The notes below the pieces were generated by a model that saw only the letters and a list, made by a program, of their open reading frames with translations, searched no databases and was not told the DNA's origin. The position numbers and the translations under genes are program-made. 64,000 bases of DNA from Triparma columacea. Lineage: Eukaryota; Sar; Bolidophyceae; Parmales; Triparmaceae. This document shows positions 10,025 through 19,773 of this stretch, piece by piece; the first letter of the stretch is position 1, and the number at the start of each line of letters is the position of its first letter. The stretch is taken from the NCBI GenBank assembly GCA_030267965.1, contig BRYA01000687.1, positions 1 through 64,000 of the forward strand, in the 5' to 3' direction.

Positions 10025-10878
10025 TTACATGGCTGGGAGCGCGATTTCGTCGACTTCCCAGTGTTCCTCGATCACATTGATGGGGAGGTTCGTGAGGTGA
10101 TTTAGGGCCACCCAAATCGCATCCTTCCCCGCAGCCTTTGCATCCTCTACAAATCCCCTTCCCTTTGCCTCGCTCCACTGGTTACAGGCGCTGAAGGCGG
10201 GCACCGCCGCCTCAGTCTGTTCGAGGCACATTCCTGTTGACGCATCAATCTCGCATTCGTCCGCCCCGCTGGTGGCGTGGCCCTTGGATCTGATAATAAA
10301 GTCTCTGGCAACCTTAACCTGCTCAAGCGAGAATTCCTTGAACTCCTTCATGGTGAGGAAGGTAGAGGCCGGGGGTGGCATAGTTCCCTCTGGGTCCTCA
10401 TCTTTGATCTTTTTAGCGAGAGTCTGCAGAGGAGAAGGTTAGGGGGTGCTTCGTGTGAGTGTTTAGCCTCCAAATCTTTGCCCGATGTGAACGTCCATCA
10501 AAGGCAGGGGGAATCCTGTACTTTCCATGGATCATGGCCCCAAATTACGTGGTTTGTGTCCTGTTCTAAGCCCTTGTTTTCCCCGGGTACCAAAATATCC
10601 CCGCCCGCGCCACCCTGTGGGCCCAAAAAAAGTAGCCCAAGCAATCCTCCCGCCTGCCATTCCCTGCTCTCCCTCAGCCCTCCAGCCCCCCTCAAGGGCG
10701 ATCCATCGATACTCACCGCGATGTGTGCTATTGTAAACTTTGGGCAGGGTTTGGGAGGCAGAGCGGGTACGATATTCATTGGTTCCCCATACTCTTGTGC
10801 ACCAGCCAGGGGGGCCGAAGCAACGGCCATTAAGGCTAGGATTATTAGGGTAAGGGCCAGGGGGGAGGGCGCAGCCAT
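10025..10878 (-). CDS. Small secreted orphan protein
   Basis: Two exons: 10878-10717 and 10423-10025, separated by a 293-nt GTGAGT..GCAG intron, phase 0; 186 residues. The start is chosen because it begins a textbook signal peptide (MAAPSPLALTLIILALMAVA, then a small-residue cleavage region near Ala27). The mature part is hydrophilic, with Cys residues at the start (PKPCPK), a DECEIDASTGMC segment and a late single Cys, so one or two disulfides are plausible. It ends in an acidic amphipathic stretch. I do not recognise the family. It faces the DRC8-like gene head to head across 436 bp. Confidence 0.65.
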
Positions 10879-11314
10879 CAGACGTTCTGGGGCCGGGAGG
10901 GTAGGTGGAGGGATAGGACTAGGGGGGTCTGCGCAAAAGGTACGACAGGGAAGGTAAAAGCTATGCAGTTTGCTGTCTTTACGTTCAGAGAGTTGAGTCG
11001 AACCCAGCATTGTCCCAAACAACAAAAACAAAACAAAAGGGACAACTTGACGTTTCGGAATTAGGAGGTACGCTTGTGTTCGCGGGTGCTTCGGGTCGGC
11101 CAAAACTCCTCTTCTGCATGCCGTTGTCTCCCCCAAACCCCCTTCCATCACCCTATGTTCTCGGCTTAACCGCTTTGGTGCTTGGAATTTTTTAACTTTG
11201 TTCTCAGTTGGCTTGCTTCCCACCCCACCCCCCTACCCCCTCTTTCTATCTAACGCTCGTGCCCCCTTTCCGCCACCGCCCTCCCTTTCCCTCAGCAGCC
11301 TCAGACGGAGCATC
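10879..11314. promoter_or_regulatory. Divergent intergenic region
   Basis: This 436-bp gap separates two head-to-head starts (minus 10878, plus 11315). It has pyrimidine-rich tracts near 11210-11300 just upstream of the plus-strand start. I cannot identify a specific promoter element. Confidence 0.35.
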
Positions 11315-11926
11315 ATGGCAACAAAGAAGACAGAAGAGCAGGAATGGGAGTTGCACACAGAGAAGAAGATACAGGCAGCATTCCGCCTTTACGACAAGGA
11401 CAACAAGGGCACCGTGTCCGAGGATGAGGTCCAGTACATAATGCGCTATCTCAATGTTTACCCCACAGAGATGGCCATGGTGAACTTGATTAAGCAGGAG
11501 ATGCAGGACGACGAGCCGACGACATATGTGACCTACGATAGGCTCAAGACTGTCATGCTCCGCCTTCTAAAGACCAAGCAGTGGGAGCCCGATGCTGAAG
11601 ATATTCTTATCCAGGCCTTCAAGGTGAGATGTGAAGGTGGTTGAGGCGGGCACGAGTCGACTACATTAGCTCAAAGCCATCGCTCCTCATCAATCCACTT
11701 GTGTTTCGCTTACCCCCCCCCCCCACCATCTCCACACCCCCAGACGCTTGACACTGATAACTTGGGTTACATCGAATGGGACAAGATAAAGGAACTTTTG
11801 ACCACGAAGGGGGAAGCGCCTTTCAGGAATGCCGAAATTGACGCCTTCCAGAGGGTTGCAGTTGACATGGAGACTGGGCGCGTGTATTATGAGGATTATG
11901 TTGCGGCTGCTGTCGAGGGCGATTAA
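11315..11926 (+). CDS. EF-hand protein, dynein regulatory complex subunit 8-like
   Basis: Exons 11315-11623 and 11744-11926, with a 120-nt intron; 163 residues. The N-terminal EF-hand region FRLYDKDNKGTVSEDEV, followed by IMRYLNVYPTE, is the signature I associate with EFCAB2/DRC8, a calmodulin-like subunit of the nexin-dynein regulatory complex of motile cilia. A second, degenerate EF-hand follows (DTDNLGYIEW). The length fits the family. An AATAAA at 11980-11985 is a candidate polyadenylation signal. If the call is right, the organism builds motile flagella at some life stage. A generic calmodulin-like protein is the alternative. Confidence 0.75.
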
Positions 11927-12013
11927 GTCGAGGCAGCGATTGATTGTTGATGATAATTCATGTTCTGTTTCGGTTGTTCAATAAATCACATCCACTACGT
12001 GTTCTGCTTCACA

Positions 12014-13213
12014 CTACAGCTCGCCGTCCCCTCCCCCCCTCGCCCTCGCCCTCTTCTCTCGCTCCTCCCTCTCCCTTCTCCGCCTCTGCTTCCTACTCCC
12101 AACTTCCTCATGCTCCGCCGTCTTGAAATTCGATTTGTCACTTCTCCCACCCCCTATGGTCATCTCGGCCTGCGATAGTTTCTTGCTCCCGTTCCCCACC
12201 AACATCATCCCCTCTATCAGTGACACGCCCGGCACGAACTTGTCCTGCCCCACCTCCCATAGGAACACTCCCCCCAGGCCCCTCATCTTTGCAAACGCAG
12301 TCTTCCGCTGGGCTGTCATCAAGCTGTCGAACATAAAGCCCTTCATTTCGCTCCTCAACTTGAAGCCCGCGGGGAGCAACTCGCTATGAGGCTTCTTGTC
12401 AAAATCATTTTCATACTCCCCAGTGTGCTGCTTAGCCTGGTCGTCAATCAGTTCGGCGTAACTTTTAACCTCCCCTTCCCTCCTACCGTACCCTGGCACA
12501 CCCAGTATGATCTTCTCTTTGGGAACTCCCTCCTTAATAAGCTCCTTTACGGCCCTGTTCATCAAATCCATGTCGCTATGTCCCACCCCACCCTTACCAA
12601 AGCTCATGTCGTACGCCATCAGCATTACCATGTCCACGCTTCCATACCCTGCACCCCCAAGGTTCTGCCCTGGATGGAGGGCAACGCTGACAATCAGATC
12701 GCTAGGGAGCAAGGCGTGGGCCTCGTGGAGGAGCCTCACGTATCCTCCCACCTGAGAAGGAGTTTGGGGAACTTCCCAGTCGAAGTTGATTCCCGAGAGG
12801 CCATATATCTGTACGAGAGAAGCCAGCCTGTTAACCAGCCTGCGACGGAGCCCAGAGTCGGTGCATATATTAGGAAAGTACGAGGACCGACCCCCCCCCC
12901 CCAGAGTCAGATGCAGCCGGAGCTTTGGGTTCCGCCTCTTCAGAGCCATTGCCCGCCGTATGTCTAAATCCCCCCAGTGCAACTTGACGTCCCCGTCCGC
13001 TTTAGGCTCGGCTGAAAACAAAAGCAAATCGGTCAGGTGCTGCCCTGCATATTCCAAGTCAACGTAAAGCCTGTACTCGGGAAGGTAGCCTGCTACCACG
13101 AAAGAATCGTCTGGAACGGCGATTGAAGCGTGACGCTTTGAGCGTTTGGATAGTACAGGCCCCAGAAACAGCATGAATGTCAACGCAGCAATGGCGATGA
13201 GAAGGAAATTCAT
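12014..13213 (-). CDS. GH18 chitinase-like protein with N-terminal membrane anchor
   Basis: A single exon; 399 residues from the ATG at 13213, chosen because it opens a signal-anchor (MNFLLIAIAALTFMLFLGPV). The frame is open further up to 13549, and an ATG about 150 bp upstream gives a longer form. Family-18 marks: strand-1 GYLPEYR, the LTLGGGG glycine motif, the acid/base region SGINFDWE, and MLMAYDMS. Catalytic Glu and adjacent Asp are present, but the first two Asp of the DxxDxDxE motif are Ser and Asn. This may weaken hydrolysis or indicate a chitin-binding, lysozyme-like or ENGase-like role. The C-terminus is basic and Arg/Glu-rich. It is convergent with the DRC8-like gene. Confidence 0.8.
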   Translation of the reverse strand: MNFLLIAIAALTFMLFLGPVLSKRSKRHASIAVPDDSFVVAGYLPEYRLYVDLEYAGQHLTDLLLFSAEPKADGDVKLHWGDLDIRRAMALKRRNPKLRLHLTLGGGGRSSYFPNICTDSGLRRRLVNRLASLVQIYGLSGINFDWEVPQTPSQVGGYVRLLHEAHALLPSDLIVSVALHPGQNLGGAGYGSVDMVMLMAYDMSFGKGGVGHSDMDLMNRAVKELIKEGVPKEKIILGVPGYGRREGEVKSYAELIDDQAKQHTGEYENDFDKKPHSELLPAGFKLRSEMKGFMFDSLMTAQRKTAFAKMRGLGGVFLWEVGQDKFVPGVSLIEGMMLVGNGSKKLSQAEMTIGGGRSDKSNFKTAEHEEVGSRKQRRRREREEREKRARARGGGDGEL

Positions 13214-13620
13214 TCTACTGGATCTAGTTGGAGCAGAATTGGACGACGTGGGCGTCTCAATCTCCCTCGCCACGTTCCTGGTTCTTTTTCCTTTCCCCGT
13301 GATGATGTTTAGGCCTTCTGATTGGCCTAAAAATTTGGTTTGTTTTGTTCGGAAAGGAAGCATTTCAGCTTTTAGATCGCCATCTGCCGTTGCCGAACTC
13401 GATTTTTTCCCCCCCGCCCTTAATTGATCGATATTTGTGTCATCTGCTCTCCCCCGTCGACAATACCAGTATAGGTGTAAGTTAACTGATGCCCCCCCCC
13501 CGAGTTCATTCAAGTTCTCCCCCACTTCCCCCCTTGGAGCCTCCGACATCTTCTGTTGGACCGTTCTCGGTCCTCTCGAACTTAGTCTTCCCGTGTGTCG
13601 GACTCGGTCTCAACCGCTCC
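13214..13620. promoter_or_regulatory. Divergent gap between GH18-like and GTPase genes
   Basis: This 407-bp head-to-head gap may partly be coding on the minus strand, since the GH18 frame stays open through it. A poly-C tract lies at 13492-13501. I see no other gene. Confidence 0.35.
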
Positions 13621-14765
13621 ATGATGGGGAGTAAATCAGCTCCTGGTGCTCAAAGGATGAAAGAGGTTCAGGTAAATAATTTTTTGAAGGCTGTGCTGAC
13701 TACCCCGTTCCTTGGTCCTTGCATCATGGCCGGCAGGGACAACTCTATCATGTACGAGCAGTATGATTTGCACATAATAGACTCTGAGGAGTATAGAAAG
13801 GACAGGTGAGATTTACTATTGAGCACCCGATTTCGCTGGCTTGTCTAACTTAGTCCCTCCCTTCGCCTCACGCTCATCGCAGGAACTTCTTCCACCCACC
13901 TCCAGACAAGCTAACGCTGTTCGTCTCTGGATTCTTCTGTTACTGCTACACAATATCCTGGCACGAACGCGTCCTCAAACGCAAAATAGAAAGCCCTAGC
14001 GATATTCTTTACGACTGGGAATCCAGCAGCCGTGCAGTCAGAGCCCAAGAGTTCGAAGACGTGCCTATTAAGAAGGTTGCCATATTGGGAGCCCCTGGGG
14101 TGGGAAAGAGTGGCGTCTTCGCTAGACTGTGTGGCGGAGGTTTCCCAGAGGCAGTGAGCTTGGTGGCACATGGAGAAGAGGAGGGGGGGGAGAAAGAGGT
14201 GGACATTGGAGCGAGATATAGGGACAAGAACGTCAACGTTGGGGCGAGGATGGTTGCCGTGGAGGGAGAACTGGGGGAGGGGGTGCTGGAATTCTGGGAC
14301 GTTCCTCCAGATTGTCAAGCTTCCCACGTGGAGGTGACCAGCGGGATGGCCCTTGAGGGAGCAGATCTCGTCGTTATGGTATTTGACGTAAGGTGAGTTG
14401 AGACCAGGTTTAGTATTCACGTGCATTGTAGCTAACTCCCTCGTTGCAGGCACAAGCGGACATTTTTGAACATGATGAACGCTGTCGAGGAGGTCAAGGT
14501 GCGGGCTCACGAGGACGGGAAGACCCAGCCTCCCTTCGTGGTACTGGGGAACTTCTGTGACACGCTTCAGACTGAAGAGAAGGACTTCAGGTTCAAGAGC
14601 GACGTGGAGGCATTTTGCAGAAAGAACGCTGGTGGGGAATACCACCTCGTCAGCGCGCGAACGGGAGAAGGAATTGTCAGTGCGCTCAAGGAAATATTTG
14701 TCAAGTCTCGTGGCAGTGCTGGAGACGAGAACGTTGCTGTCAAGGAGGGAATGGAGAGGACTTAA
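13621..14765 (+). CDS. Ras-like small GTPase domain protein
   Basis: Exons 13621-13805, 13883-14392, 14450-14765 (introns 77 and 57 nt); 336 residues. An N-terminal extension of about 130 residues, with a Cys/Tyr/Phe-rich stretch (FVSGFFCYCYTISW), precedes the G-domain. G1 is GAPGVGKSG. The Walker-B/G3 site is WDVPP instead of DxxGQ. G4 is GNFCD, lacking the usual Lys of NKxD, and G5 is SAR. It is therefore a divergent Ras/Rab-type GTPase probably with low hydrolysis, since the catalytic Gln position is lost. No C-terminal prenylation Cys is seen. It ends 50 bp from the convergent phosphatase gene. Confidence 0.8.
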
Positions 14766-14815
14766 AATGACAAAGTTGTTCTTTCTATTCTTGTTGAAAC
14801 CCATCGTTTTTTGGT

Positions 14816-16298
14816 TCAATCGGCAATTGCAAGATAAGAGTTGATAGCTCCGGCCGCCTTGCCAAGGTTGACTGACGCATCCAGGGTAACGAGGCTCTCA
14901 CCCTCTTTCCGCAAGAACTCAAGCTCGGCCAAAGCTTCGTCAAAATACAACCACGCTTCCGTTCTCAACCCATTGCGCTCCTTTTGCCTCAATTCTGACG
15001 GGCTCAAATCCTCAATGTTTCCGCGGCCAGGCCCGTCGAATCCCTTCGTGTAATACACGAGAAATGCATTGTTGTCCAGAAAGGATTCCTTGTAGGAGAT
15101 GGGGGTACTGTAAGTATCGAAGAGGGACTTGAACTTCTTTTCCTGGTTAGGCACTTCTTTCAAAGCATCAAGCGCCTCCGCGACAGTTTCGGCGTCCCGA
15201 GCTCTAGAGAATGACCTGGCTATCGTCACGATGGGAGATAATCGTGTCGCTGACGGGTTGGCTCGGGCAGGTGGCGTCCGGCTTGTCAAAGCAAGAGCTG
15301 CAGCAACGTGGTTCGAAATTATGTGCCTACGAGTAGTTGGTCGTGCGTAAGCCGTGACAGCCGCCCCACCCCGAAGATTTTTCAAGACCGCCTGTGTTTG
15401 CTGCCAGTCGCCTTCTTTTGGGTGTCTTCTCCTGCGATGATCGAAGCGGTGGAGGAGCGGGGGAGGAACGGGGGGGGGACGAAAGGTAACGTTGGTGTTT
15501 GTGGTATGAGCTTCGCTTCTCTCGTCCGCCAGCAGATGCTTCACCCATTCTCACCTCCACCGTTGTCCGACACCATCAACAAATTCCACCTCGACGCATT
15601 CTGCGTTAGTAAGGGCATAATGCGAATCTCGAAAGCCCCTAATACCCTCTCCCATGGCCCTGGCGAGCATTGCCTTTCCAAGCGCCCCATGGCACACGAT
15701 CAGCGACATCTTGGAGTCCTCGTTGCCACAAACAGTGGACCAGCACTTTGCAGCCCTTTCCCACAGGTCCTCGAGAGGCTTGCTCCCATCATTCATGAGA
15801 ACATTTTCCGGAGTGCTCCTCCAAGTCTTCCAAAGTTCAGGCTGCTCCCTCTCGATGTCGACCTTGAGCATCCCCTCCCACTCCCTCAGCTCTATCTCTC
15901 TAAACATCCCATCCACCACCTCAGGCGGCAGCCTAGGAGCCGACGAGCCCCGATTAACCGACTTAATCACAGAAAATGTTTGACGCGCCCTTGTCATATT
16001 GCTCACAAAGACATTGTCGAAGTCAAGGCCAAGCTCAGAAAGGAATGTCCCGAGCTCTCCAGCCTGATCCACCCCATTGAGGTTCAGGTACGACTTGTCG
16101 ATAGTTCCCTGTATTCTCCCTTCTGCATTATAAACGGTCTCTCCGTGACGTGCTAGATACTACCAAGAAAGGGGGTGAGAAAAAGATGAATCAATGACAA
16201 CTTAATGTTTAGAAAGGACCTACCACGGTCTGAGTTAACGGAAATACGCTCTCGAACAACAAAAGAGCGCACGCAGTTCGCTTGAACCACTCCCTCAT
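14816..16298 (-). CDS. Histidine phosphatase fused to a C-terminal plastid-lumen-like helical domain
   Basis: Exons 16298-16224, 16159-15555, 15431-14816; introns 64 and 123 nt; 431 residues. Splicing at 16160/16159 creates the active-site YLARHGETVYN, followed by the second Arg in SNMTRAR, an acidic FREIELREWEG and the second His in VCHGALGKA: a complete phosphoglycerate-mutase/histidine-phosphatase domain of about 230 residues. Exon 3 continues in phase (RWRR..HPKEGDW) into a segment with ARPTTRRH, an Ala/Leu-rich stretch and then an alpha-helical domain containing YYTKGFDGPGR, resembling thylakoid-lumen proteins. Exon 3 has no Met in frame, so this domain can only be made as a fusion. Retaining intron 2 would stop right after the phosphatase. 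The second domain is unidentified. Confidence 0.75.
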
Positions 16299-16339
16299 GA
16301 ACAAAGAAGTTTTGCTTATTCAAGATCTCATCTACTCTT
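16299..16339. promoter_or_regulatory. 41-bp bidirectional start region
   Basis: The ATGs of the phosphatase gene (minus, 16298) and the J-protein gene (plus, 16340) are separated by only 41 bp. The 5' leaders and promoter elements must therefore overlap or extend into the coding regions. Confidence 0.5.
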
Positions 16340-17377
16340 ATGTCTTCTCTTCGTTTCACGCGTAGCTTAGTACGAAATACTTTAACATATCGTAGTTCCA
16401 GCCAGTCAGGTTCCTACGAAAGGTTTTCGGCCTCAAAGTGCTCATTTTCTTCTTCCCCACCCAAGGTGCGCCCAGGCTTGATCTTTATTCATGGGCAAGC
16501 GCTGTGCGTCCAGCTTAACATGGCTCTTTTTGGATCAACGTCTCCCCCTCCTCCTATTTTGTTGCGAGGGAAAGGATTCCGGTACCCTTTGGATAGCCTC
16601 TTTTCCCCTCTTTCCCCACCTTCAGACACTGCAGACTGCGATGAGATTGTGGATGCGGTGGAGAAGTTTTATGCGATGAGCAAACAGAGCCCTAACGCGA
16701 TAGTTTTTGGTGGCGGTTTTTCAGAGCCTCTTCACGAAGCTTCTTCCTCGAGTTTGTTTGATGCCATGAGGAGGATTAGGGAAAATAGACACGGGGTGCG
16801 ATTCGTGGTTCAAACCTGTGGGGTGGGCGTTTCTCAATCTGACCTTTCGACGTTAGTTGAGCTAAATTCGGAATGGAAGAGTGCACCGGGGGGTGATGGG
16901 GATGCAAAGCTAGAGGTTTGGGTGGATCTTCTCGAAGGACCGAAATCGGGGAAACTGTTCGGTGACATATGTACGACAATAGCAACCTTGGTAGAATCTA
17001 GTGTATCCGTCAAGGCCACATTGTCGACGTCCATGCCCCCCCGAAAGGTGAAGGAGATATCAGAAATGGCAAAGGGCATGGGTTGCGCGGATGTCTTCTT
17101 CCGGAGCTACACAAAGGAGGACATTTACGATACTCTCGGCGTCACCGCCAATGCTTCGCTTGACGAGATTTCCTCAAAGTACCGTGAACTCGCAAAGGAA
17201 CTCCATCCTGACCGCAACCCTGATGGGGAGGAGAGGATGAAGGAGGTTATACAGGCGTACGAGATCGCCAGGGACGAGGAGAGGAGGCGGCTCTATGACG
17301 TTGAGATGAGGGCAGATTTGGCGCTAGATTCGAGCGAGACGGACTATTTAAGGTCAACAAATTCAAAGATGGCGTAA
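16340..17377 (+). CDS. J-domain protein with N-terminal degenerate radical-SAM-like domain
   Basis: A single exon, 345 residues. The first about 35 residues are Ser/Arg-rich and lack acids, like a mitochondrial or plastid presequence. Residues about 45-240 follow the layout of TatD-associated radical-SAM proteins: an initial strand, RGKGFRYPL, EIVDAVEKF, FGGGFSEPL, then FVVQTCGVG. The three cluster cysteines expected near residue 65 are absent, replaced by a Ser/Pro run, so no 4Fe-4S cluster could bind there. Residues about 265-330 are a J-domain with helix II, LHPDRNPDG and a KFDEI-like helix III, expected to stimulate an Hsp70 ATPase. The 3' end lies 25 bp from the convergent ankyrin gene. 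The radical-SAM relation is an inference from pattern. Confidence 0.75.
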   Translation: MSSLRFTRSLVRNTLTYRSSSQSGSYERFSASKCSFSSSPPKVRPGLIFIHGQALCVQLNMALFGSTSPPPPILLRGKGFRYPLDSLFSPLSPPSDTADCDEIVDAVEKFYAMSKQSPNAIVFGGGFSEPLHEASSSSLFDAMRRIRENRHGVRFVVQTCGVGVSQSDLSTLVELNSEWKSAPGGDGDAKLEVWVDLLEGPKSGKLFGDICTTIATLVESSVSVKATLSTSMPPRKVKEISEMAKGMGCADVFFRSYTKEDIYDTLGVTANASLDEISSKYRELAKELHPDRNPDGEERMKEVIQAYEIARDEERRRLYDVEMRADLALDSSETDYLRSTNSKMA

Positions 17378-17402
17378 AAAATGCGCTTTCCTTTTTTTGA
17401 TC

Positions 17403-18584
17403 TTAACCAAACGTACTCTTGTACTTATCGGTGCTCATCTCTATCGAGAAGTTTTCCAGCAATGCAGCTATCTCGCCGTGCTTCGCTGAGTTGCTCTTTA
17501 AGTGCTCAGCCCAGTCAAGGGCCATGAGTTTTTTCTTATCCTTGAGCCTTTTGTTGACTCCCTCGTTGAGGATCCTCTGAACTACCTTGATACTGCCACC
17601 ATATGTGGCGTAGAAAAGCGCGTTCCACTTGTAGTTGTCTCTCTTTTCCGCGTCTGCGTTTTCTTCGAGTAGAAGGTCCACCATCTTCTCGTTCCCGATT
17701 GCGCAGGCCATCATCAGGGGGGTGGTCCCGTTGTTGTCAACGACATTTATGTCCGCCTGTCTCCACAAAAGTTTCCCCACAGTATTGGTGAGACCCAAAT
17801 GAGAGGCGTGATGCATGGGCGCCATCCCGGTCCATTTGTCCCTGATGTCTGGATCAGAGTTGGAGGAGGAAAGGATGAGGTCGGCAATATCTTCCCTCGA
17901 CTCTTTGATTGCCAACGAGAGGGCCGTACGCCCGTTCTCGTCGATCTCGTTAATGGCTGTTGGGCTCTTCTTCCCCAACCTTCTGACAACTCTCCTTACC
18001 CTTCCAAGCTTTCCCTCCAGCACCGCAGTGTGAATGTCTACATGGGCACAGCCAAGGAACTTCCTACAGTTGTAGCAAGGGTATCGCTTCACCTTCTTCT
18101 TTTTTACCTTTACAGTTGCATTTGGATTGTGGGCATACTCACTTAAAATCTGGTCAACAACATTCTCGCGGAGTCCAGCACGGCCATGCGAGGCATTATC
18201 TGCGGGTTGGGAGGGGTGTGGGGGGGGGGGGAGAGGGGAGAGGAAGAGGGGTTGAGGATGAGAACCGAACTCTCTGGGGGACCGGACCACCACCGAACAA
18301 ACTCCACTACCCACCTAACTTATTCAACCCATGAATGTCGGGGTCATCCATCTGGTCAACAGTCTCTTCGTCTTTATTGTCTTTTTTCTCCTCCCCCATT
18401 ACGCCTCCTAGAAGTGCATCCAAGTCAATTTCTATTTCGGGACCCTGCGGAGGAGGCGTCAGAGGGAGGTTGAGAGGGGGGTAACTCCGAGAAGGAGTTG
18501 GGGTTAATAAAAAATCACCTTCATGACCTTCTTCCTTTGGGCATTCTTCGCAGCCTTCAGCATATCTCCGCTGTTAAACGCCAT
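17403..18584 (-). CDS. Ankyrin-repeat protein
   Basis: Exons 18584-18519, 18444-18315, 18199-17403; introns 74 and 115 nt; 330 residues. The N-terminus is acidic (MGEEKKDNKDEETVDQMDD). A basic stretch leads into a Cys/His-containing motif, YPCYNCRKFLGCAH, possibly a small metal site. Residues about 130-310 contain four to five ankyrin repeats (NGRTALSLAI, GMAPMHHASHLG, NGTTPLMMACAIG, WNALFYATYGG). These are protein-interaction modules; the partner is unknown. The exon 1-2 structure is supported by continuous phase and by MLKAAKNAQRKKVMK at the start. Confidence 0.8.
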
Positions 18585-18809
18585 GGCTACTCCGATTTGC
18601 TATTAAATTCCGACCAGGACAGAGAGAGAAGTAGTTTTGGGTTAAAGTTTTCAACCTCTTCTCCCAATAATTAATTCTATCTGTTTACCAATCTTAATCC
18701 GTGTGAAATTAGAGAATAATACATGGGCTCGACGCCGTGAAAGCTAGCAATTTAGATAATAAAAATTCAGCGCTTCCATAATGATGCTGGGTGGGCCCTC
18801 TCGTCATCA

Positions 18810-19652
18810 TCAACTCAATACGCAGCTTTCGCTCTTTCCATCAGTCCTCTTCTTCCCGTCCGAACCATTATCCTCGTCGGGGGCGCTCCCTCCACCGCCA
18901 CCTCCCGAAATTGCCACGCTCCATGATTTTTCAGCCGCCCCCCTCAACCCCTCGCTAACGTACATCTTGCTGATGAGCGATCCCAAGGGACTCTCTTCGA
19001 TCTCCTTCCTCTTGAGTTTCTCGGCCTCCTCTTTGCACCTCCCCTCCTGTTTTTTGGCCTCTGCGACAATGAGGTTTACGGTTGCGTCCAGCTTGGGAAA
19101 GTCAGCCTGCACAAAGTCCATTGGTCTCATAGGGAGGCCCTTGACGTGAACTGCACCGCTCGTCAGCATAGGCTCGAAAAGCTCGAGGCTCATGTGCACT
19201 GCATTTTCGCCCCAAGTTGCCATCACTGCGGGGGAGGGCACACTGTTGCCCCGAATAGCATCATCCAGCATCTTCGTAATCGTCATGGTGGCCAGCTTCA
19301 CACCATCCCCCTTAGGTGGAACAAGCTTGACATCCTTGAAGATCTCATTGAACCCCTTCGCGCTCTTCTCCAGCCTAGCCGCGAAGGCATTCAGGGCAAC
19401 ATTCTTCTCTGCAGGGGTCATGGTGGGGGGCTTCCCAGCAACGTTGTTGGAACTATTGGGGGGACTCCTCGGCGGACTCCGCGTCATGAACGATGCGGCC
19501 ATAGGACTCGACTTCTTCGGAGGAGGAGAAGCCTCCTTTTTCTTCTCCCTCCCAACTCGAATCAAAGTAGCCCTCTCGTTGCTCTCCTGTTCAGGGGTAT
19601 GGACGGCTGGGAGAGAACGAGGAAGTTTACGAGCTTTGGCTTTAGGTGCCAT
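18810..19652 (-). CDS. Orphan protein with C-terminal CaaX box
   Basis: One exon, 280 residues from MAPKAKARK; the frame is open to 19829 but this ATG suits the promoter gap to the next gene. It has a basic, Pro/Ser-rich first third with SPPRSPP phosphorylation-type motifs, then a helical region (about 75-235) with MTPAEKNVALNAFAARLEKS, and a Gly-rich, acidic linker. It ends in SESCVLS, a textbook farnesylation CaaX box (CVLS). Prenylation to a membrane is inferred. I do not recognise the helical domain. Confidence 0.7.
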   Translation of the reverse strand: MAPKAKARKLPRSLPAVHTPEQESNERATLIRVGREKKKEASPPPKKSSPMAASFMTRSPPRSPPNSSNNVAGKPPTMTPAEKNVALNAFAARLEKSAKGFNEIFKDVKLVPPKGDGVKLATMTITKMLDDAIRGNSVPSPAVMATWGENAVHMSLELFEPMLTSGAVHVKGLPMRPMDFVQADFPKLDATVNLIVAEAKKQEGRCKEEAEKLKRKEIEESPLGSLISKMYVSEGLRGAAEKSWSVAISGGGGGGSAPDEDNGSDGKKRTDGKSESCVLS

Positions 19653-19773
19653 ATTTGGGTAGGAGAGATATTGTCGCGCTCGGCTTAGGAATTTGCCCTT
19701 CAAACTGTGACTCTGATGATCCGAGACTGGACTGCATCGCGGACTGCAGAAGCCGTATAAAACTGGAAAGGGC

